DNA of 32,631 bases, taken from positions 1-32,631 of the forward strand of contig CAIJLM010000674.1 in NCBI GenBank assembly GCA_903821495.1, in the 5' to 3' direction. This DNA comes from an uncultured Chthonomonas sp. (GTDB lineage: Bacteria; Armatimonadota; Chthonomonadetes; Chthonomonadales; Chthonomonadaceae). The notes under the pieces were generated by a model. That model was not told where the DNA came from, did no database searches, and saw only the letters and a list, made by a program, of their open reading frames with translations. The position numbers and the translations under genes were made by a program. Below, piece by piece: positions 7,732 to 14,434 of the stretch; positions within the stretch are counted from its first letter, which is position 1, and each line of letters opens with the position of its first letter.

Positions 7732-8020
7732 CTCTCCCTTGTTAGGGGATATTGTACCTCAATCGCCGCCTGTCGGGTAGGGGGAATTTGCCTACTCTTC
7801 CGTAGAGCGGACGATTTCGCGAATAGCGTTGAGGAGGAGGAGAAGGTCTGTTCGATATGAGAGGGGGTGTTCGGCGAAGTTGTCAGGTTCTCTCGTCCTT
7901 GCGAACGGGCGTAAGGCGCAATCGCGCATTGTCTAGCAAGTCGGCTACCCGCTGGACGTTTCGGAACGCCTCAAGCGAGTAGCCGATATGCTCACGGCGT
8001 ACAATATATTGGCGAAAGGG
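7732..8020 (-). pseudogene. Possible decayed coding remnants, minus strand
   Basis: No intact gene is present. In the same minus-strand frame as the small gene at 8021-8227, reading on past its TAA gives a further 45-codon open stretch that looks coding (contains GYSLEAFRNVQRVADLLD, ending about 7883). Overlapping it in another frame, a second open stretch from an ATG at about 7929 ends near 7788 (contains NFAEHPLSYRTDLLLLLNAI). This could be the worn-out 3' end of a longer gene split by a stop and a frameshift, or two tiny genes, or chance. No family is recognised. A possible minus-strand -10 box TACAAT for mtaB lies at 7751-7756. Confidence 0.25.
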
Positions 8021-8227
8021 TTAAGCGACAGAAGATTCTTGACTGCGCTTCACTCGTTCCGCGCTATCTTTCGCAATGACAGAGGCGGCATGATTCGCCT
8101 CTTCTTCTGTACCCCCCATTCGCAAAATCGCCGCTTTCATCGCGCTACCATCGTCTTCAGCGATAATGTCACGGATATTGCCAAACGGGTTGTGCGGGTA
8201 TTGAGCCTTTTTTTTCATCATAACCAT
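8021..8227 (-). CDS. Small hypothetical protein (68 aa)
   Basis: Not recognised. A 68-residue, mostly hydrophilic and helical sequence beginning MVMMKKKAQYPHNPFGNI, with no signal peptide or membrane segment. Its start overlaps the end of the upstream metallopeptidase-like gene by 10 bp, so the two are probably co-translated. Base composition is lower in GC than the flanking housekeeping genes. The reading frame appears to continue as coding-like sequence beyond its TAA, so it may be the truncated front part of a formerly longer protein. Several close Met codons at the N-terminus (positions 1, 3 and 4) make the exact start uncertain. Confidence 0.5.
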   Translation of the reverse strand: MVMMKKKAQYPHNPFGNIRDIIAEDDGSAMKAAILRMGGTEEEANHAASVIAKDSAERVKRSQESSVA

Positions 8228-8925
8228 CCTAAAGCGCGAAAAATCGCCCTTATCTCTTTTTCAATAGGAGCGAACTCCTTATACGTCCAGTATACTCTAA
8301 GTGCGCGTGAACCCAATCGCACTGTCTTACGCCTCTTAGCCGAAAACTCTATCCGCGCATCCCTATCGTTGCAATTCTGCCCGATAAACTGCTCATAAGA
8401 ACGCGCCCAAATTTCGCGTATATCAAAATAATATAGAGTTAATTCGTAATCTTCCGACACCTTGTCAAGGGATGCCTGCGCCAAATAGAGTTCCGATACA
8501 GGGCGGCTCGCATAAGTGAGATTCACCCACTCTGCTAACAGCCCTTTCCCCCCCTTAAGAGCGATTTCAGAAGCCCATCCCTGTCGTGGCAAATAGCCGC
8601 TTGCAACGTTCAAAAAGAGAAAGTCTAAGGCGTGTCCTACTTCGTGGAAGCCAGTTGTCAAAGGATGCAAGGCATCGCGAGAGACACGCACTTCCCGCTT
8701 AAAGGAGTCAAACTCTCCTTCAATTCCCCTTTCCAACGTCGCTTTCCGAATAACCAGAGGGGTTATATCAGGTACGCCATGAACCTCGTCAATGGCTCCC
8801 AACATCTGCTTTGAATACGACTTTACTCCCAGTATGGGAGTGAATGACTGTGCGATAGTATAGGGGGCGCTTCGCGATTCCACGATAGGATTCTTCTTCG
8901 TACAATTTTTCATTAAAAAATGCAC
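8218..8925 (-). CDS. Putative zinc metallopeptidase-like protein
   Basis: A 235-residue protein with the zinc-site signature HEVGH in TGFHEVGHALDFLF (about residues 94-107). A further Glu downstream in IREIWARSYEQFIG is placed where gluzincin-type peptidases have their third ligand. The combination HExGHALD followed by E-x-x-AR-x-x-x-x-x-I is seen in metallopeptidase domains of phage-associated and polymorphic-toxin-like proteins, but I cannot name a family. No signal peptide is seen. The start may be GTG at 8925 (AGAGG upstream) or ATG at 8913. The gene is less GC-rich than its neighbours, overlaps an unknown small gene and has no obvious housekeeping role, which suggests acquisition by transfer. 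Confidence 0.6.
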   Translation of the reverse strand: MHFLMKNCTKKNPIVESRSAPYTIAQSFTPILGVKSYSKQMLGAIDEVHGVPDITPLVIRKATLERGIEGEFDSFKREVRVSRDALHPLTTGFHEVGHALDFLFLNVASGYLPRQGWASEIALKGGKGLLAEWVNLTYASRPVSELYLAQASLDKVSEDYELTLYYFDIREIWARSYEQFIGQNCNDRDARIEFSAKRRKTVRLGSRALRVYWTYKEFAPIEKEIRAIFRALGWL

Positions 8926-9104
8926 ACAAGCCTCTCGTAGTTGAGAGCCGATTTAGGAGATCGGGGCGTTACGACAGGGGCGGAAGAGTTGACGCACGAG
9001 CATAGAGCGAGCGAGGAGATAATTGGTAGAGTAAAACAAATCGCAAGCCGAATTTGCACTGAGAGGTGTTGCATGGTCTGTCGCCCCTTTCCGTTGGCAT
9101 AGCC

Positions 9105-10181
9105 CTACCCCTTCGCCTTCCGCGCAATATCGAACGCCGCCTCAATCGAGTGCGTATACTGCGGGCGCAACACTCCTTCTTCCGTAATTATCGCGGAGAT
9201 GAGTTCCGCGGGAGTCACATCGAAAGCGGGGTTCAGCACGTTCACGCCTTCGGGCGCGATTCGCGTATCCCCGATATGCGTCATCTCTCGCGTGTCTCGC
9301 TGTTCAATAGGAATCTGTAGCCCGTTTGGGAGGTCTCTATCTATTGTTGAGAGGGGCGCGGCGACGTAGAACGGGATGTTGTGATGATGCGCGACAACAG
9401 CGAGGCTATAGGTTCCAATTTTGTTTGCGGTATCGCCGTTTGAGGCGATTCTGTCCGCCCCGACCACCACTGCATCCACGCGCCCTTGCCGCATAAGGCT
9501 CGCCGCCATATTGTCCGCTATCACCGTGACGGGAATGCCCTCCTGCACCATCTCCCACGCCGTCAGCTTCATTCCTTGCAGGCGAGGGCGCGTCTCATCG
9601 GCGTATACGTGGACGTTTTTGCCCATCTCCACCGCGGCGCGAACCACGCCCAACGCCGTGCCGTAGCCCACCGTCGCGAGCGCCCCCGCGTTGCAGTGCG
9701 TGAGGACGTTGCTATTATCTGAAAGCAGGTCGGCGCCGAACCAGCCCATGCGGCGGTTTGCGGTCAGGTCTTCCTCAAGCATGAGTAGCGCCTCGCGCAT
9801 CAGCGCGTCCTTGATGTCCACCACGCTACCGGGAGTATTTCGCGCTAGATTCATCTGCCTGTCTACCGCCCACATCAGATTAACGGCGGTGGGTCGCGCC
9901 GTGCGAAACCTCTCCGCGATAGGCTCCAACCGCTCGATAAAGGCTTCGCGCCCCTCTGCAATCAGATTTCGCGCCGCCATAGCGATACCCAGCGCCGCAG
10001 TGCAACCAATCGCGGGCGCTCCTCGAACGACCATCGCGCGAATCGCCTCTACCACGTCGCGCCAATCGGTATAGTCGAGGTGGCGCATAATGGCGGGGAG
10101 GGCGTTCTGGTCTATTAAGCGAAGGCGACCACTCTCCCATGAGACGGTTTGGATGATTTTCGCGGGTCTTAGTTGCGACAT
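9105..10181 (-). CDS. mtnA: S-methyl-5-thioribose-1-phosphate isomerase
   Basis: Isomerises methylthioribose-1-phosphate to methylthioribulose-1-phosphate in the methionine salvage pathway. It is 358 residues, typical for MtnA. Diagnostic segments are VVRGAPAIGCTAALGIA (51-67), THCNAGALATVGYGTALGV with catalytic Cys163, and VVVGADRIASNGDTANKIGT with catalytic Asp242. The C-terminus NPAFDVTPAELISAIITEEG is also family-typical. The ATG follows AAGGAG and lies 24 bp after the mtnP stop, so mtnP and mtnA form one unit in pathway order. Downstream salvage enzymes (mtnB, mtnC, mtnD) are not in the window. Confidence 0.95.
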   Translation of the reverse strand: MSQLRPAKIIQTVSWESGRLRLIDQNALPAIMRHLDYTDWRDVVEAIRAMVVRGAPAIGCTAALGIAMAARNLIAEGREAFIERLEPIAERFRTARPTAVNLMWAVDRQMNLARNTPGSVVDIKDALMREALLMLEEDLTANRRMGWFGADLLSDNSNVLTHCNAGALATVGYGTALGVVRAAVEMGKNVHVYADETRPRLQGMKLTAWEMVQEGIPVTVIADNMAASLMRQGRVDAVVVGADRIASNGDTANKIGTYSLAVVAHHHNIPFYVAAPLSTIDRDLPNGLQIPIEQRDTREMTHIGDTRIAPEGVNVLNPAFDVTPAELISAIITEEGVLRPQYTHSIEAAFDIARKAKG

Positions 10182-10205
10182 CGGTTTCGATTTCTCCTTA
10201 GCGTT

Positions 10206-11024
10206 TTAAGCGTGAACTGCGGCGTAGTGCAAGGCGTGATGACAGGGACTATCCAAATCGAGCGGTATGCGACGTATCAACTCCAGAGCCACGCTCTTGA
10301 TTCGCTCGGCGTTCTGACTAAAAACGGCAAGCACCTCCGACGCATTGACGGGAGGAACCTCGCCCAAAGCGACAAGCCCACTATCATAATCGGTAACTAA
10401 AGAGATATTCACCACCGCAATCTCCTGTTCCAGCGCAAGATAAGCCTCTGGGTACTGCGTCATGCCCACCACATCCCACCCGGACTGCGTAAACCACTTG
10501 CTTTCGGCTTTTGTAGAGAAGCGGGGTCCTTGTATCACAACCATAGCGCCCGCCTCATGCACAGTGATTCCCTGCTCGCGTATCACGTCTATCGCCAACC
10601 GCCGCAGGTGGGGGCAGTAGGGGTCTGCGGGGCTGACGTGATGCACAACAGGTCCCTCATAGAAGGTGTCGCTACGTCCGCGAGTGCGGTCTATATACTG
10701 GTCGCAAATCACAAAGTGACTCGGCTTTATATGCGTTTGCAGGCTTCCCACCGCGCAGGGACTGATGAGGTAGCGCACGCCCAACTCCTTCATCGCCCAT
10801 ACGTTGGCGCGGAAGTTGATTTTGTGTGGCGGAATGGTGTGATGTCGCCCGTGTCGGGGCAGAAACGCGACTCGCTTCCCCTCCAACTCCGCGAGAAAAA
10901 TACTATCGCTAGGAGCGCCGTAGGGGGTTTCGAGGGCTATCTCCTCGACATTGGGAAGCAAGGAGTAGAATCCGCTTCCTCCGAATACGCCGATGTCGGC
11001 GCGGGGTTTCTCTTGAACTGCCAT
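10206..11024 (-). CDS. mtnP: S-methyl-5'-thioadenosine phosphorylase
   Basis: Phosphorolyses methylthioadenosine (by-product of polyamine synthesis and other SAM reactions) to adenine and methylthioribose-1-phosphate, the substrate of the next gene's product. It is 272 residues. The family fingerprint includes IGVFGGSGFYSLL (11-23), FLPRHGRHHTIPPHKINFRA (54-73), MVVIQGPRFSTKAESK (161-176) and NISLVTDYDSG (206-216). The Asp in TDYD favours 6-aminopurines. Its ATG overlaps the stop of the preceding small gene (TAATG), indicating translational coupling. Confidence 0.93.
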   Translation of the reverse strand: MAVQEKPRADIGVFGGSGFYSLLPNVEEIALETPYGAPSDSIFLAELEGKRVAFLPRHGRHHTIPPHKINFRANVWAMKELGVRYLISPCAVGSLQTHIKPSHFVICDQYIDRTRGRSDTFYEGPVVHHVSPADPYCPHLRRLAIDVIREQGITVHEAGAMVVIQGPRFSTKAESKWFTQSGWDVVGMTQYPEAYLALEQEIAVVNISLVTDYDSGLVALGEVPPVNASEVLAVFSQNAERIKSVALELIRRIPLDLDSPCHHALHYAAVHA

Positions 11025-11263
11025 TAGTTCCTTGCCTCTTGAAGTTGTCGCTCAATCTCCTCCCACTCTTCAGGAGTATGATTTCTTGGTGGAAGGGACT
11101 GTAAATACTCCCATGTGGACGCAAATTGAGGGGTAGCGTGTTCGGTTTCGGCTTTCAATATGATAAGTTCCACCCCTTCTCCTTCAACAAGTTCGGGAGA
11201 GGCGAACTCTACACGGTTTCCGGGCAGTACATGAGTTATTAAGCGAATAGCGGTTTGTGTCAT
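11024..11263 (-). CDS. Small antitoxin-like protein containing a repeat-derived SPELVEG peptide
   Basis: A 79-residue acidic protein. An N-terminal beta-strand region (residues 1-35) is followed by a helical tail with LQSLPPRNHTPEEWEEIERQLQEARN. This layout resembles small antitoxins that accompany PIN-domain (VapC-like) toxins, where the tail usually runs a few residues further. No toxin gene adjoins it. Residues ASPELVEGE are the well-known translation of a dispersed bacterial palindromic repeat, here inserted in frame (see 11173-11203). The gene overlaps the mtnP start by one base and may now serve mainly as a leader cistron. Function is not established. Confidence 0.5.
   Translation of the reverse strand: MTQTAIRLITHVLPGNRVEFASPELVEGEGVELIILKAETEHATPQFASTWEYLQSLPPRNHTPEEWEEIERQLQEARN
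11173..11203. repeat. REP-like palindrome inside a coding gene
   Basis: The segment around CTCCTTCAACAAGTTCGGGAG matches, with a few changes, the widespread repeat whose usual form is CCTGAGCTTGTCGAAGGA on the coding strand. It encodes the peptide SPELVEGE in the small antitoxin-like gene. CTCC and GGAG arms can pair. It appears to be an in-frame repeat insertion. Confidence 0.45.
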
Positions 11264-11282
11264 GCTTTGGATCCTCTATGCT

Positions 11283-11288
11283 ATTATA
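11283..11288 (-). promoter_or_regulatory. -10 box for the small gene-mtnP-mtnA unit
   Basis: On the minus strand TGATATAAT gives a perfect TATAAT (with a TG-like extension two bases earlier) about 20 bp before the start of the 79-aa gene. No convincing -35 is visible, which is tolerable for an extended -10 promoter. No SAM riboswitch-like structure was recognised between it and the start; the leader would be very short. Confidence 0.5.
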
Positions 11289-11352
11289 TCACAAGCCGTA
11301 GTATTGAACGCCGCTTCGTGTGAATAGTCGCGCTCAACCTTCTTCCTAATCC

Positions 11353-12120
11353 TCAAAAATCAACCGTGTACGCAAAATACTGTTCGCCTACGGGGTCGGC
11401 TTTCACAACCCACTCGCCTTTCGGGTTCAAGATTCCAGAGGGCGCGGAGCAGGGAAGATTTGTAGGAGCGCAGTTATCCACCGTCGCAATCCAGAGTTTC
11501 CCTGACATGGCTCTCACGCGCAGATTCGACTCGTGGAGATGCCAGAATACCTCTGAGAGGGGACTGCCATCTCGCCCGCCATTCACCGCATGAAAGATAA
11601 TCTGCGTCCCTAGTTCGGCGTGTTGTTGAGTAAGGTGGGGGTCGGGCATGGGGGTACACATTGGATTCGCCCAGAGGTCGTTGCAGATAAGCCCGCCCGC
11701 GCTCACGCCGTTTATGTCGAACGTTCTCAGGGGCGTTGTCGCGTAGTCGTTGATTTCGCCCTGCGTGGGTTGCGTCATGGTTCCGCACCGCAGTATCTTG
11801 CTATGAAACCCCAGAAACGCGCCCTCTTTCGTATAGAAGCGAATCTGGTTATAGCAGAGTCCGTCGCTCGGCTCTACAAAGCAGGTTCCCAACGCCAAAG
11901 CGATTCCGCCCATTTTTGCGTACTCTACTATTTCATCAAGAGCCGCTTTCACCGCTTCCACGTCGAAATGGGGGCGATACCCGCTCAGAGAGCCTTCCGG
12001 CGTAAGAAGAATATCGGCTTTTTCCGTCACGGCGTAATCTATAGCGCGGCGAAGCGTCGCGATATTTGTAGGTATGTCGTTCGTAACCGGAATTTGCGCT
12101 CCGGCGATACGTAGTCTCAT
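11353..12120 (-). CDS. Carbon-nitrogen hydrolase (nitrilase superfamily)
   Basis: Amidase-type hydrolase of 255 residues with the Glu-Lys-Cys triad of the superfamily: E42 in LLTPEGSLSGY, K108 in HSKILR and C146 in GLICNDLWAN. The last is atypical in having Asn-Asp after the Cys rather than the commoner Tyr/Trp-Asp. Its ATG overlaps the comEC stop (ATGA), so it is the last gene of recF-dciA-comEC. It sits between that operon and the methionine salvage genes, and an omega-amidase role (MtnU-like) is conceivable, but CTMTQPT-like features specific to MtnU cannot be confirmed. Substrate is unknown. Confidence 0.8.
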   Translation of the reverse strand: MRLRIAGAQIPVTNDIPTNIATLRRAIDYAVTEKADILLTPEGSLSGYRPHFDVEAVKAALDEIVEYAKMGGIALALGTCFVEPSDGLCYNQIRFYTKEGAFLGFHSKILRCGTMTQPTQGEINDYATTPLRTFDINGVSAGGLICNDLWANPMCTPMPDPHLTQQHAELGTQIIFHAVNGGRDGSPLSEVFWHLHESNLRVRAMSGKLWIATVDNCAPTNLPCSAPSGILNPKGEWVVKADPVGEQYFAYTVDF

Positions 12121-13688
12121 TCTCTCTCTTCTCCTTTATGCTTGCGGTAGAGTCTCCAACCGACACTCCATAGCGCTCCATAGTAGATAAATACAAGCCA
12201 TGCGGGGGGCGACGGCGTGTTGATAACTCCGCCGCCCAAACCGCCCCAAAACTGCACCCAATTTATAGCAGTTTTCAACAAAACTTTCAACATTTCAACA
12301 ATCGGAACAGACAAAACCGGGTGAATAGCGTCCAAAAACGCGCTCAAAAACCCCAACGCCAAAATAGGCGCTACTAGAGGGACAACCATCAGATTCGCGA
12401 ACACAGAGGTTAGGGATATGTTGTTGAAGTAGACGGCGATAAGCGGCATAGTCCCCATCTGCGCGACGAATGAGATAGCGAAACAGGTCATTAAGTAGCC
12501 CGCGAACTTGCGAAAAGCCCTCTGTGCGCTAGTGTTTTTAGGGATTCTCGCTCCCATATTATGAATTCCGCGAAGGCAGGAGGGCATGAAAAGCACGAGC
12601 GTTATCACCGTCGCAAAAGAGAGTTGGAAGCCCGCCTCCATCAGAGAGTAAGGGTTCAAAATCAGCAGAATCAGCGCGGCTAATCCCGCCGCGTTCCACC
12701 AGTCCGGCTCTCGCTCTACAACACGCGCAAACAGGTAGACGGAGGCGATAACTACGGCGCGAATCACAGCGGGTCGCCCCTCCGCCAGAAAAGCGTAGAG
12801 AATCAGCCCGCCTAACGTGAAAAAAATCGCCGTTTTGCGAGAGAGTCTGCACCCGCGAAACAGCGCCATCAGAAGCCCTGCCGCTATCCCGACGTGTAGC
12901 CCCGCCGTTGCGAGAATGTGAATCGTTCCTGTCCGCTCGAAGTCGTCGCGTAAAGCGCCCGCGATTTCAGCGCGTTCCCCAAACAGAATCCCGTTCAAAA
13001 CGCCCGCTAACTCAGGAGACAGATGTATTTTTGAAGAGGCTATTAGGCGCGTTCTTAGGGCGAATATCGCGCTTAAAAGCGGGTTCCCCTCATTAGAATC
13101 GGGAAGTTTTTCCATTCGCTTGGAGATAAGAGTGGCGCGAATACCCTGCGTCTTCAAGTATTGCGCGAAGTCGAAGCCGCCCGGGTTCCGCTGTCCTTCC
13201 GGTATCTCTAAATCTCCTAGTAGGCGGATTCTCGAACCATAGGCGGGTAGGACGTTTCCAGCGCCTTGAGGTTGGTAGGCATAGACCTGTAGAGTTCCCT
13301 CCGCCCTCTGCGGACTCTCAAACGCCCTCTTCCGAACGCTCTCCACAGCCAGTCGAAACTGAAGTTTGAGTCCGTGATTCCTACTCTTGACCTCCTTAGA
13401 ATCCACATCTGATACCAGTACGCCTGTCACACTAATACTCGCAGGGGCAAAGGAAGAAATCGCGTCGGAGGGTAGGTAATATGCGAGGCTCATACGCCAA
13501 AACCCAAGCATAACCGTAACTAAACAGATGGCGGATACCCCATACAAGGAGCGGCGGCGTAGCGCGAAAAGCAGAAGCGCGGGGAGAATCAAAGCGATAG
13601 GAATGAGAAGTAGAGCAGGAGCGAAAGCGCGAATCAGAATCCCGATAGTAAACGCGAAAACGACGCTGATGAGAGGACGCTGGCTCAT
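12117..13688 (-). CDS. comEC: ComEC/Rec2-family competence protein (no MBL domain)
   Basis: Inner-membrane DNA-uptake channel homologue, 523 residues from the ATG at 13688, which has an excellent AAAGGAGGG six bases upstream. A GTG at 13724 would add 12 residues but overlaps dciA. The N-terminal hydrophobic helices and a DUF4131/OB-like soluble region (about 80-195) precede the competence domain. That domain has LNGILFGERAEI, an AGLHVG core (normally SGLHVG), AEGRPAVIRA and GFQLSF. The C-terminal metallo-beta-lactamase nuclease domain found in many ComEC proteins is absent; the protein ends after the last helices. It is coupled to dciA upstream and to a nitrilase downstream. It suggests natural competence, but no other competence genes are visible. 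Confidence 0.85.
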   Translation of the reverse strand: MSQRPLISVVFAFTIGILIRAFAPALLLIPIALILPALLLFALRRRSLYGVSAICLVTVMLGFWRMSLAYYLPSDAISSFAPASISVTGVLVSDVDSKEVKSRNHGLKLQFRLAVESVRKRAFESPQRAEGTLQVYAYQPQGAGNVLPAYGSRIRLLGDLEIPEGQRNPGGFDFAQYLKTQGIRATLISKRMEKLPDSNEGNPLLSAIFALRTRLIASSKIHLSPELAGVLNGILFGERAEIAGALRDDFERTGTIHILATAGLHVGIAAGLLMALFRGCRLSRKTAIFFTLGGLILYAFLAEGRPAVIRAVVIASVYLFARVVEREPDWWNAAGLAALILLILNPYSLMEAGFQLSFATVITLVLFMPSCLRGIHNMGARIPKNTSAQRAFRKFAGYLMTCFAISFVAQMGTMPLIAVYFNNISLTSVFANLMVVPLVAPILALGFLSAFLDAIHPVLSVPIVEMLKVLLKTAINWVQFWGGLGGGVINTPSPPAWLVFIYYGALWSVGWRLYRKHKGEERE

Positions 13689-13702
13689 CTCAAAGCCCTC
13701 CT

Positions 13703-14434
13703 TTAGCCGCCCGTAAGACGGCACACGGGGCAGAGACTGTACTCTGTGTTCTGCGCCGCCTGACAGCGCGTACAGACCTTCCAGCCGCGTTCGATACGCC
13801 AGTGCCGCAGTTTCGCATCTAGCGCGAGGCGATGGGCTATCTTTTCGCGTATCACATCGTCCTTGATATAGATTAACTCCTCCAGTTGGGCGCGAAGTTG
13901 CCCCCTCTCGGCAGGTTCTAAAATCACAGACTTTAACTCTTCGAGGAGAGGAGTCTCAGGAACGATGGGAACGCTCTCCTTCTTGAGTTTACGAACACGA
14001 AAACGAATATCCGTAATACGCGACTTGCCTAAAAAACGGTTTAGTTCCGCAAGGATACGAGGTTTATAGAGAGTCAACTCGTGCGACCAGACGGAACTTT
14101 TTGTATTCACAAAAAGAACCCCGCCGTTCACGCTCTCCGCCTCGGTAGCCCCCGCCGCTTGGGGCCCCACCACGCGCTCCCAGTAGAGCGTAGCGAGATT
14201 CCCCTGCAACTGCTCGGCGTTCTCGTGGCTCTCCATCGCATGAGAGACGGAGCGCATGGCTTGAGTCAGGTCATTGGCAAGAGGTCCCTGCTTCCCTTGA
14301 AGGCGGTGGCGCAGGCTTTCGTCTATCTGTTTTGCGTCGTCAAGAGGCGATTTCAACCGATTCGGAGGCTGTTTCGGGCTTGTTAGCCTCTTTTTCGGCG
14401 AGAATTCGGCTATTTCGGGTTTTTCTTCGGACAT
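13703..14434 (-). CDS. dciA: DciA-like helicase-loader protein (DUF721) with C-terminal zinc ribbon
   Basis: 243 residues. The middle section (about 75-150) is the KH-like DUF721/DciA domain: WERVVGPQAAGATEAESVNG, GVLFVNTKSSVWSHELTLYK and ILAELNRFLG are typical. DciA loads or positions the replicative helicase DnaB in bacteria lacking DnaC/DnaI. A charged helical stretch (165-215) leads to a four-Cys zinc ribbon, C221-x2-C224 and C235-x2-C238, not part of the minimal domain. The ATG at 14434 overlaps recF by 95 bp; a TTG near 14360 is an alternative. recF-dciA order is the same as in Mycobacterium, where dnaA-dnaN precede. Confidence 0.8.
   Translation of the reverse strand: MSEEKPEIAEFSPKKRLTSPKQPPNRLKSPLDDAKQIDESLRHRLQGKQGPLANDLTQAMRSVSHAMESHENAEQLQGNLATLYWERVVGPQAAGATEAESVNGGVLFVNTKSSVWSHELTLYKPRILAELNRFLGKSRITDIRFRVRKLKKESVPIVPETPLLEELKSVILEPAERGQLRAQLEELIYIKDDVIREKIAHRLALDAKLRHWRIERGWKVCTRCQAAQNTEYSLCPVCRLTGG

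Noticed and set aside
8926-9104. Possible regulatory or RNA element between mtnA and the metallopeptidase-like gene
   Set aside because: Only weak partial inverted repeats (CAGGGGCGGA and GTCGCCCC) and no recognisable structure or ORF.
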